Below, piece after piece: positions 1-4,730 of a stretch of 5,162 nt of DNA. Numbering within the stretch: position 1 is the first letter of the stretch; each line of letters opens with the position of its first letter. Origin of the DNA: Anaerolineales bacterium (lineage in GTDB: Bacteria; Chloroflexota; Anaerolineae; 4572-78; J111); assembly GCA_012032575.1 (NCBI GenBank), contig JAAUSP010000564.1, forward strand, positions 1 through 5,162, written 5' to 3'. Under the pieces are notes generated by a model, which was not told the DNA's origin, made no database searches, and worked only from the letters and a program-made list of their open reading frames with translations. The translations under genes were made by a program, and so were the position numbers.

Positions 1-426
1 GGCCGTGCAGGGCTTGCAAGACGGCTCGGCGGAGGGGGGCAGCTTTTCATTCTTGGCCAGCACCTTAAGCACGTGGTCGGCCCCCTCGCGCAAGCGAATA
101 GAGCCGCCGTGCTCGACCAGGGCTTCAAACAGCGGCGGCAGAGCGGCCATCTCTATCTTAACCAGGCCTTCGGCTCCCATCCAGCGGATGCCGGGGTCGT
201 TGTCTTCCAGGGCCGTCACTAGGGCCGGGGCGGAGCGGGGGTCGCCAATCTCGCTGAGGGCTTTGGCGGCTTCCCAGCGCACATGGGTGCGTTTGTCTTT
301 GAGCAGCTCCATCAGACCCAACGTGGCCGGCGTACCCAACTCGACCAGTTCATCGCGGGCGCGTTTGCGGGTCAGGCCGTCTTTATCCGTTAAGGTTCTC
401 AATAAAGTAGAAAGACTATCACTCAT
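1..426 (-). CDS. HEAT-repeat protein, N-terminal part, open at left edge
   Basis: The reading frame begins at ATG 426-424, preceded by an AAGGAG ribosome binding site (434-439) seven bases upstream, and stays open for 142 codons to the window edge. The product starts MSDSLSTLLRTLTDKD and is built of short helical pairs typical of HEAT/PBS-lyase-like repeats. Two clear repeat cores are RTHVRWEAAKALSEIGDP (about residues 46-63) and DPGIRWMGAEGLVKIE (about 77-92). Such proteins are cytoplasmic scaffolds that bind other proteins or act with phycobilin-lyase-like or kinase partners; no specific partner can be named. Near the left edge the frame turns un-HEAT-like (PSCKPCT), while another frame reads VLQALHG, as a HEAT helix would. 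One base is therefore probably missing between about 21 and 39, perhaps in the G6 run at 34-39. The family call is fairly sure; the role is unknown. Confidence 0.8.
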   Translation of the reverse strand, partial: MSDSLSTLLRTLTDKDGLTRKRARDELVELGTPATLGLMELLKDKRTHVRWEAAKALSEIGDPRSAPALVTALEDNDPGIRWMGAEGLVKIEMAALPPLFEALVEHGGSIRLREGADHVLKVLAKNEKLPPSAEPSCKPCTA

Positions 427-433
427 AATCCTG

Positions 434-439
434 CTCCTT
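434..439 (-). promoter_or_regulatory. Ribosome binding site of the HEAT-repeat gene
   Basis: The minus strand reads AAGGAG here, seven bases before ATG 426-424. It fixes the start of the HEAT-repeat gene. No convincing -35/-10 pair is visible between it and the palindrome at 480-541. Confidence 0.75.
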
Positions 440-475
440 TTTCCTTTAGACACTACCGGAAATAACGAAAGGGCG

Positions 476-541
476 AAAAAAACCACAGATTACACAAATT
501 TCACAAATATCTTATCTGTGTCATCTGTGAAATCTGTGGTT
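476..541 (-). terminator. Palindromic CCACAGATT repeat with T-run, likely terminator of the LysM gene
   Basis: An imperfect palindrome spans 481-541, with outer arms AACCACAGATT at the left and AATCTGTGGTT at the right. Inside, each arm repeats ACA(A/C)A-type modules of about 10-12 bases (ACACAAATTTCACA; ATCTGTGTCATCTGTG). On the minus strand the hairpin is followed by seven T residues (plus-strand A run 476-482), so it has the form of an intrinsic terminator 42 bases past the TAA of the LysM/Gmad2 gene. The same modular sequence resembles dispersed repeats I recall from many environmental bacterial genomes, so it may be a mobile or recombinogenic palindrome that also serves as terminator. 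Confidence 0.6.
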
Positions 542-582
542 AAGGTAACAATGCTGCTCTACTTCCGATAATCTCTTATATC

Positions 583-1011
583 TTAACGCGGTTTGGTTAG
601 CCAAACATTAACGCTGCCAATGGCAAATGTGGAGCCGTCTTCAGGCTTCAGGTCGTAGACCTCGACCCGACCCGGCCCATCTTCTTTGACCACAAATTGC
701 ACAAAACCGCCAAAGCCATTTACCTGCCCGGCCTCACCGACCACCTGGAACACACCCTGGCTGAGCTGCTGCCCGGCGGCGTTAATGATGCGATAGTTCA
801 GGTTTGACTCGTAGGGCTTGTTGCCGGTTTTGCCCCGCACCTCCACCGGGCTGCTGATGCTGGCGTAAGGAGCCGGGTCGTCAATGGTTATGGTATAGCC
901 GGGCGGATCGGCCACAAGCTGGACGGCGACGCTGTCAATGGTGATGATGGTGCCGTCGGCGGTGCTGAGTTCGGCCACTTCGACCGTGCCGGGGCCGTCA
1001 GCCGAGGCGCG
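583..1011 (-). CDS. Third-frame piece of the LysM gene: end of Gmad2 domain 1 plus Gmad2 domain 2
   Basis: From CGC 1011-1009 this frame reads RASADGPGTVEVAEL, completing the first Gmad2 domain with a strand that matches GPGRVEVYDL in the second copy. The second copy runs from about 897 to 586: YTITIDDPAPYASISSPVEV, then SNLNYRIINAAGQQLSQGVF and a closing GSVNVWLTKPR before TAA. The two copies align strand for strand (YRVLDASGNQVGRGPFEVVG against YRIINAAGQQLSQGVFQVVG), showing an internal duplication. An ATG at 978 lies inside the first domain and is not a credible start. Gmad2 occurs in secreted and spore-germination-type envelope proteins; the ligand is unknown. Confidence 0.65.
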   Translation of the reverse strand, partial: RASADGPGTVEVAELSTADGTIITIDSVAVQLVADPPGYTITIDDPAPYASISSPVEVRGKTGNKPYESNLNYRIINAAGQQLSQGVFQVVGEAGQVNGFGGFVQFVVKEDGPGRVEVYDLKPEDGSTFAIGSVNVWLTKPR

Positions 1012-1951
1012 TAGGTGGCCTGGACGGCAAAGGTGGCCGAGCCGCCCAACCGGCCCACCACTTCAAACGGCCCCCGGCCCACCTGATTGCCGCTGGCGTC
1101 CAGTACCCGGTAGACCAGGCTGCCCCGGAACGGGTACTGGCTGGTCGCGCCGCGCAGATCAAAGGGATTGGTCAGGGTAATGCCCGCCACCGGTGACTGA
1201 TGGTAATCACCTGCTGAGCCGCCAGCGGGTCCACGATCTCAAAGTTTTCCAGCACCGTCCGTACAATCGTCTCGGCCTGCGAACTTTCAGAGAAGATGCT
1301 GATCTGGTAAATCACCTTTTGTTCGGCTGTGGCTGCGGTAATCGCTGCTCGGCCGCCCTCGTCGCGGGTGTAAATAACCCAGGGCCGCCCGCCCATCTGA
1401 TCGGTAATCAACTGCCCGCCCAATGACGCGCCGCTCAACGCTTCCGGCGGCACGCCCAGGCTGCGGGCTACGCCCACCAGCGGATCGTTCCCCGGCAGGG
1501 TGGTAAAGTTGACCACGCTGAACAGACCGGCGCTCCAGGCGTGGGCAAACAGGGGGTCGGTGCTGTCCACCTCCGGCCAGTTTTGTGGCACAAGCACGCG
1601 CAGGCCCAATGCCTCAATTTCCACCGGCTGAAAAGACAGAGCACCGGCAGTAATGGTATTCTCACCCTGGAGGCCGGGAATCCACAATTTCTGCCCTACG
1701 TCAATCAGGTTGGGGTCATTAATTGCGGCAAAACTGGTATCCTGGCCGGCTTTGGTGTTGGTTGCTTCAATAATGGTTGGGTAAGCGCCGGCGTCACCAA
1801 AATACTTCTCGGCTATTTTGCTAAGCCAGTCACCCGCCTGAACCGTGTATTCCGCTCCGTCAGGGTTTTGGGCCTGCACCGGACCAACAGCCCCGGCCAA
1901 CAGCAGCCCGCAGAGAATCAAAAATAGTAGCGCAGTTGATTGTTTACGCAT
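583..1951 (-). CDS. Secreted LysM protein with PsbP/DUF1795-like and two Gmad2 domains (two frameshifts)
   Basis: The gene starts at ATG 1951-1949, behind AGGAAGGT (1958-1965) six bases upstream, and ends at TAA 585-583. Residues 1-27 form a Sec signal peptide (MRKQ, hydrophobic core, VQA|QN cleavage site). Residues 34-92 are a LysM domain (YTVQAGDWLSKIAEKYFGD ... VGQKLWIPG), which binds N-acetylglucosamine glycans such as peptidoglycan. Residues about 110-245 (LGLRVLVPQNW, SVVNFTTLPG, VIYQISIFSE) look like a PsbP/DUF1795-type fold. Two tandem Gmad2 immunoglobulin-like domains follow. The frame breaks after codon 251 (about 1197-1199, one base short) and again at about 1011-1014 (one base short); with both restored the protein is 456 residues. 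As written, translation stops at about 1174 after ISHRWRALP. It is probably an exported cell-wall-associated protein; its exact role is unknown. The domain order is well supported, the PsbP-like label less so. Confidence 0.8.
1012..1196 (-). CDS. Second-frame piece of the LysM gene: most of Gmad2 domain 1
   Basis: This stretch lies one frame away from the LysM part and begins at TCA 1196-1194. It reads SPVAGITLTNPFDLRG, then FRGSLVYRVLDASGNQVGRG and FEVVGRLGGSATFAVQATY. This is the Gmad2 pattern: an opening SP.....v.nP....G, a central strand with a small-residue turn, and a following strand region. The domain opens in the previous frame with QQVITI, so the natural join is ATC-nAG-TCA with one base lost. 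It ends at ACC-TA, where the third frame takes over. No ribosome binding site supports independent translation, so I treat it as part of one gene. Confidence 0.6.
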
Positions 1952-2006
1952 GTCTTCACCTTCCTTTTAACAGGCCGTAAGCCTGAAAACGCCGTTCCCC
2001 ACAGCC

Positions 2007-2035
2007 ATTATAACTCAGTTGGTTATCAAAGTTAA
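2007..2035 (-). promoter_or_regulatory. Sigma70-type promoter of the LysM gene
   Basis: The minus strand carries a perfect TATAAT (plus 2007-2012) and TTAACT (2030-2035) separated by 17 bases. Transcription would start near 1999-2001, giving a leader of about 50 bases that contains the ribosome binding site at 1958-1965. Position and spacing support it well. Confidence 0.65.
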
Positions 2036-2046
2036 ATTAAGCATAG

Positions 2047-2072
2047 GCAGGGACAGGCTTTGTCCGGCCTGC
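2047..2072. repeat. GC-rich hairpin in the divergent intergenic region
   Basis: GGACA (2051-2055) and TGTCC (2061-2065) pair across a five-base loop. An alternative, wider pairing is GCAGG (2047-2051) with CCTGC (2068-2072). It lies upstream of both promoters and has no T-run on the plus strand, so it is more likely a repeat remnant or protein-binding site than a terminator. Function unknown. Confidence 0.35.
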
Positions 2073-2083
2073 ATCTTTGAGTT

Positions 2084-2116
2084 AGACCTCATAGGTTTTG
2101 AAAATCCAAGAGGTCT
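2084..2116. repeat. AGACCTC...GAGGTCT imperfect palindrome
   Basis: AGACCTC (2084-2090) and GAGGTCT (2110-2116) are perfect inverted arms. The interior ATAGGTTTTGAAAATCCAA continues the symmetry (GG with CC, TTT with AAA) with mismatches, giving a 33-base hairpin. It sits about 40 bases upstream of the kinase -35 box. The form is that of a small dispersed palindrome; I recall similar elements in Chloroflexota genomes, but cannot count copies here. Confidence 0.5.
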
Positions 2117-2154
2117 GCCTAAAATTGGGGCCAGTCTCGCCTCTTTCTTCAGCA

Positions 2155-2183
2155 TTGTCAGACATTTCGGCTTATGCTACAAT
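2155..2183 (+). promoter_or_regulatory. Sigma70-type promoter of the sensor kinase, giving a near-leaderless mRNA
   Basis: TTGTCA (2155-2160) and TACAAT (2178-2183) are separated by exactly 17 bases; each matches the consensus in five of six positions. The start codon ATG is at 2193, only nine bases after the -10 box, so the expected start of transcription (about 2189-2192) falls on or just before it. No Shine-Dalgarno sequence is present upstream. Confidence 0.65.
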
Positions 2184-2192
2184 GTAGGCACG

Positions 2193-2999
2193 ATGCTTCC
2201 ACAGGCAACGTCTGAGTCTGATGCTGATAAATTACGGCGGCGCAACCGCGAGCTGTCCATTCTCAACACCATCGCCGAAGCGTTGAACCGGGAAGTAGAC
2301 CTGGACCAATCGCTGCGCGCGGCCCTGGCCCATGTAGCCGAACTGTTTGGTCTGCGTACCGGCTGGATTTTCCTGTGGCCCGACGAAGGCGATACCCCCT
2401 ACCTGGCCGCCGCCCAGGAACTACCGCCCGCTCTGGCTGAAAACGGCTGCCAGCGGATGGAAAGGGGCTGTGCCTGTCTGGATGCCTATCGTCACGGCGG
2501 CCTGGACAACCGGGAACGGGTCAGGGTGATTACGTGCAGCCGGCTCGAAGAGTTGACCGGGGGGACCGACGGGCTGCGCTATCATGCCAGTATTCCCCTG
2601 TATGCGTATAAAAAGAGGCTGGGGGTGCTCAATGTCGCCAGTACCGAAACCCGCTGGTGGGAGCTGTCGGCCGATGATCTGCGCTTATTACACACGGTTG
2701 GCGATTTGCTGAGCATCGCCATCGAACGGACCCGGCTCTTTGCCCGCAGTACCGAGCTGGGGGCCATCAAAGAGCGCAACCGGCTGGCCCGCGAAATCCA
2801 TGATACCCTGGCCCAGGGCTTGACCGCCCTGACCCTGAAGTTGGAAACCGCCGACGCCTTGCTGGAACAGACTGTTCCCACCGGCCGGGTCCGCCAGATT
2901 GTGCAGGAAGCCCTGGCCCTGACCCAGGCCAACCTGGAAGAAGCCCGGCGCTCGGTGCTGGATTTGCGGGCCGCGCCGCTGGAAGGACGCACCCTGTAG
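2193..2999 (+). CDS. GAF-HisKA_3 sensor histidine kinase, truncated before the ATPase domain
   Basis: The product as written has 268 residues. Residues 1-30 are a short charged helix, about 30-183 a GAF sensor domain, and about 190-262 a HisKA_3 dimerisation and phosphotransfer domain of the NarL-type kinases. The phospho-acceptor is His203 in REIHDTLAQGL, followed by SVLDLRAAPLEG. No membrane segment is seen, so it should be cytoplasmic. The GAF domain holds a C86-X6-C93-X-C95-X19-C115 pattern that could bind metal or an iron-sulfur cluster. The C-terminal HATPase_c domain (about 120-130 residues in relatives) is missing: TAG 2997-2999 is followed at once by response-regulator sequence. As written it cannot autophosphorylate. 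ATG 2193 is chosen because the 58 codons before it cover a promoter and hairpins. The family is sure; the signal is unknown. Confidence 0.85.
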   Translation: MLPQATSESDADKLRRRNRELSILNTIAEALNREVDLDQSLRAALAHVAELFGLRTGWIFLWPDEGDTPYLAAAQELPPALAENGCQRMERGCACLDAYRHGGLDNRERVRVITCSRLEELTGGTDGLRYHASIPLYAYKKRLGVLNVASTETRWWELSADDLRLLHTVGDLLSIAIERTRLFARSTELGAIKERNRLAREIHDTLAQGLTALTLKLETADALLEQTVPTGRVRQIVQEALALTQANLEEARRSVLDLRAAPLEGRTL

Positions 3000-3572
3000 C
3001 GATCCTCGGCACCCAGCCCGATTTTGCGGTTGTCGGCGAAGCCGGAACCGGCGCGGAAGTGGTGGAACAGGCCAGGGAACTGCGGCCCGATGTGATGCTG
3101 CTCGATCTGGAAATGCCGGAGTTGGACGGCGTGGAAGTGCTGCGCCGCTTGAGCCAATCGAACCCGGAGGTACGGGTGATTCGCTTTTGACACCGACGAG
3201 CGCATTTTGGGGGCGGTCCAGGCCGGGGCGCAGGGATATCTGCTCAAGGGTGCGCCGCGCAAGGAGTTGTTCGAGGCAGTGCGGGTGGTCCATGCCGGCG
3301 GGTCGTTGTTACAGCCGGTGGTGGCTTCCAATCTGCTGCGCCAGGTAAGCCACCCGGCCCTGGTCAACGAGGTCGAGGCGCTGACGTTGCGCGAGCTGGA
3401 GGTACTGCGTCTGGTGGCGCAGGGGCTGCAAAATAAAGAAATCGCGGCAACGTTGGTCATCAGCGAGCGCACGGTCAAGTTTCACGTCAGCTCGATTATG
3501 GGCAAACTGGGCGCGGGCAACCGCACCGAGGCCGTTCGTTTGGCCGCGCAGCAGGGGTTGATAGAATTATAG
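2996..3572 (+). pseudogene. NarL/LuxR-family response regulator, start missing and receiver disrupted
   Basis: Two frames together encode most of a NarL-type regulator, the natural partner of the kinase just upstream. The first (2996-3190) reads VAILGTQPDFAVVGEAG and the phospho-acceptor Asp in VMLLDLEMPELDG (GAT 3104-3106). It hits TGA 3188-3190 after RVI. The second (3183-3572) resumes with AFDTDERILGAVQAGAQGYL, including the conserved receiver Lys (AAG 3246-3248), then a LuxR helix-turn-helix DNA-binding domain (about 3381-3569; LTLRELEVL, NKEIA, SERTVKFHVSSI) and TAG 3570-3572. About the first 20 residues, with the acidic pair and the start codon, are absent. The segment expected between RVI and AFD (like VFT, with the switch Thr/Ser) is lost, consistent with about 8 missing bases near 3182. 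An intact version would activate or repress promoters when phosphorylated. Confidence 0.75.
3183..3572 (+). CDS. C-terminal fragment of the response regulator with LuxR DNA-binding domain
   Basis: This is the continuous open frame holding the last third of the receiver and the whole LuxR-type helix-turn-helix. TTG at 3207 is the only early start-like codon and has no ribosome binding site (CGAGCGCATT precedes it), so independent expression is not supported. The DNA-binding domain itself shows no defect. A receiver-free LuxR domain would bind DNA without phosphorylation control, but I see nothing to show that this is made. Confidence 0.55.
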   Translation, partial: AFDTDERILGAVQAGAQGYLLKGAPRKELFEAVRVVHAGGSLLQPVVASNLLRQVSHPALVNEVEALTLRELEVLRLVAQGLQNKEIAATLVISERTVKFHVSSIMGKLGAGNRTEAVRLAAQQGLIEL

Positions 3573-3581
3573 TCCGGGGAA

Positions 3582-3605
3582 GGCTAAGGCTGAGGCTAAG
3601 GCTAA
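3582..3605 (+). repeat. GGCTAA hexamer tandem repeat, four copies
   Basis: Four head-to-tail copies read GGCTAA, GGCTGA, GGCTAA, GGCTAA. They begin ten bases after the regulator stop codon. Such a tract can vary in copy number by slippage. Confidence 0.75.
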
Positions 3606-3623
3606 GAGAAAAACAAGAAAGTC

Positions 3624-3715
3624 TTGTCATTCCGACCGGAGGGAGGAAGCTTCTTTGCCGCTGCCCAAGTTTTCAGGCAAAAACAAAGATTTCTCGCTGG
3701 CGCTCGAAATGACAT
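3624..3715. repeat. Long imperfect palindrome (TTGTCATTCCGA... / ...TCGAAATGACAT)
   Basis: The left arm (3624-3656, TTGTCATTCCGACCGGAGGG onward) matches the reverse complement of the right arm (3684-3715, CAAAGATTTCTCGCTGGCGC onward) over about 32 bases with scattered mismatches. TTTGCC (3654-3659) and GGCAAA (3677-3682) extend the stem inward. The whole can fold into one long hairpin. Its form, with GTCATTCCGA at one end and TCGAAATGAC at the other, is that of non-coding dispersed palindromes seen in many environmental bacterial genomes (recalled, not searched). Confidence 0.6.
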
Positions 3716-3730
3716 GTCGAGAATGAGCCT

Positions 3731-3754
3731 GGGCGATAGCCCCCCTTTTGGGGC
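3731..3754 (+). other. Two mutually exclusive short hairpins
   Basis: GGGC-GATA-GCCC (3731-3742) and CCCC-TTTT-GGGG (3742-3753, extendable to GCCCC/GGGGC with a larger loop) compete for the same C residues about 90 bases before the aminopeptidase start. Neither is followed by a T-run, so I do not call a terminator. An alternative-structure leader is possible but unsupported. Confidence 0.3.
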
Positions 3755-3776
3755 AGCCTCACCCTGAAGGCAAGTC

Positions 3777-3803
3777 AGTTCCTTCAGTTCCCTTAGTTCC
3801 CTG
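3777..3803 (+). repeat. AGTTCCCTT nonamer tandem repeat, three copies
   Basis: Three direct copies read AGTTCCTTC, AGTTCCCTT and AGTTCCCTG. They end 38 bases before the aminopeptidase start codon. Confidence 0.65.
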
Positions 3804-3841
3804 ATTTTAACGATACTAAACAAGGAAACTGGTACTACACC

Positions 3842-4613
3842 ATGAGCGTTCCTCTTAAAAACCGACGGGCGATTGAACAGATGCGAGCCGCCGGTCGGCT
3901 GGTTGCCGAAACTTTTTGCCCTTTTGGGCGAGAACATCAAGCCGGGCGTCACCCTGCGGGAGCTGGACCGCCTGGCCGAGCATTACTTAACCCAACATAA
4001 AGCCAAACCCTTGTACAAGGGCTATCGCGGCAATCCGCCCAAGCACCCACCCTTTCCGGGGGTCATTTGCGCCTCGGTCAATAATGAGATTTGTCACGGT
4101 CTGCCGGATGGCCGGGTGTTGCGTGAGGGCGACATTGTTGGGATTGATATTGGACTGCGATATAATGACTGGTGCGGCGATGCCTGCGTGACGTACCCGG
4201 TGGGCCAGGTTTCGGCGGAGGCGCAGCGGCTGCTGGATGTGACCCAGGAATGTTTGCGGCGGGGCATTGCCGCCGCGCAGCCCGTCCACTTTCTCAATGA
4301 TATTGGCACGGCCATCCACAATTACGCCGACACTCAAGGGGTCTCGGTGGTACGGGAGTGGGGCGGCCACGGCCTGGGCAAATCGCTCCACGAGCCGCCC
4401 TCGGTGTCGCACGTGCGCGAAAATTCGCGTGGGCCACGGCTGCGGCCCGGTATGGTCTTTACCATCGAGCCGATGATTAACATAGGCCAGCCCGACTGGC
4501 GGCTGCTGGATGACGGCTGGACGGTAGTCACAGTAGATGGGTCGCTGTCGGCCCAGTTTGAACATAGCATCGCCATCACCGAGCATGGGCCGGAGATTCT
4601 AACTAAGCTGTGA
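3842..4613 (+). CDS. map: Type I methionine aminopeptidase (one-base frameshift)
   Basis: This cytosolic metallo-enzyme removes the initiator methionine from new proteins whose second residue is small. The first frame starts at ATG 3842 (MSVPLKNRRAIEQMRAAGRL) and carries on to VAETF. The family sequence then continues one frame over as ALLGENIKPGVTLRELDRLA. The cause is a T5 run at 3913-3917 where T4 would give ETFALLGEN, so the insertion is very likely a sequencing error. Read through, the protein has 256 residues, normal for bacterial MetAP type Ia. All metal and substrate residues are present: His in NNEICHGLPDG, the two Asp of GIDIGLRYNDWCGDACV, His in GGHGLGKSLHEPP, Glu in FTIEPMI and Glu in AQFEHSIAITEHG. 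An AAGGAA lies 14 bases upstream, rather far. Neighbouring secY or adk genes, common partners of map, are not here, so this may be a stand-alone copy. Confidence 0.92.
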
Positions 4614-4644
4614 TTTGAAAATATTAAGGAGTGTACTTTTCAAA
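4614..4644. repeat. TTTGAAAA/TTTTCAAA inverted repeat after map
   Basis: An exact 8-base inverted repeat (4614-4621 and 4637-4644) flanks a 15-base loop and begins directly after the TGA of map. It is AT-only apart from one G-C pair and lacks a trailing T-run, so it would be a weak terminator. It could equally be an operator for the pentapeptide gene, whose -35 box follows eight bases later. Confidence 0.4.
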
Positions 4645-4651
4645 ACTGTCT

Positions 4652-4680
4652 TTGCATCCTGACCCTTTTGCGTTTAAAAT
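4652..4680 (+). promoter_or_regulatory. Candidate promoter of the pentapeptide-repeat gene
   Basis: TTGCAT (4652-4657) and TAAAAT (4675-4680) are spaced by 17 bases. The -10 box matches five of six consensus positions and the -35 box three. The predicted leader is about 43 bases and contains the GAGGAA ribosome binding site. Confidence 0.45.
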
Positions 4681-4718
4681 GGAAAAGTCCTGCATCTGGA
4701 CGCCGATAAATCTCCAAT

Positions 4719-4724
4719 GAGGAA
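4719..4724 (+). promoter_or_regulatory. Ribosome binding site fixing a GTG start
   Basis: GAGGAA lies six bases before GTG 4731-4733. It decides the start of the pentapeptide gene, since no in-frame ATG comes before codon 16. Confidence 0.7.
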
Positions 4725-4730
4725 CGGAAC

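Larger units (their letters stand above)
3573..3841. other. Repeat-rich intergenic region between regulator and aminopeptidase
   Basis: These 269 bases carry no credible gene. In order they hold a hexamer tandem repeat (3582-3605), a 6-bp inverted repeat ACAAGA/TCTTGT (3613-3627), a long dispersed-type palindrome (3624-3715), two mutually exclusive short hairpins (3731-3754), a 9-base tandem repeat (3777-3803) and an AAGGAA motif (3822-3827) 14 bases before the aminopeptidase ATG. No T-run follows any hairpin on the plus strand, and no clear -35/-10 pair is seen. Confidence 0.6.

Noticed and set aside
5..571. Plus-strand open frame covering the left edge
   Set aside because: It is antisense to the HEAT-repeat gene and then runs through a palindrome; composition is Ser/Arg-rich without motifs.
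2019..2192. 58-codon upstream extension of the kinase
   Set aside because: The stretch contains two hairpins and a strong promoter for the shorter form, and the predicted residues have no family resemblance.
2582..3478. Long open frame on the minus strand opposite the kinase and regulator
   Set aside because: It is antisense to conserved GAF, HisKA_3 and LuxR codons, is rich in Arg/Ser/Ala as expected for a GC-rich shadow, and shows no known motif or ribosome binding site.
3572..3720. Intrinsic terminator after the response regulator
   Set aside because: The long hairpin at 3624-3715 has no T-run on the plus strand, so I list it only as a repeat.
3573..3841. CRISPR array or attachment site
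   Set aside because: The repeats are 6 and 9 bases long, directly adjacent, without spacers of regular length, and no cas or integrase gene is near.
3873..3911. ATG at 3873 as the start of map
   Set aside because: It lies in the wrong frame before the T5 lesion; the other frame from ATG 3842 gives the expected MetAP N terminus.
3602..3952. Minus-strand open frame through the regulator-map spacer
   Set aside because: Its residues come from the palindrome and from the nonamer tandem repeat (RELRELKEL), and it overlaps the start of map.
3987..4586. 199-codon minus-strand frame opposite map
   Set aside because: It is the mirror of a highly conserved aminopeptidase sequence and has no domain features.
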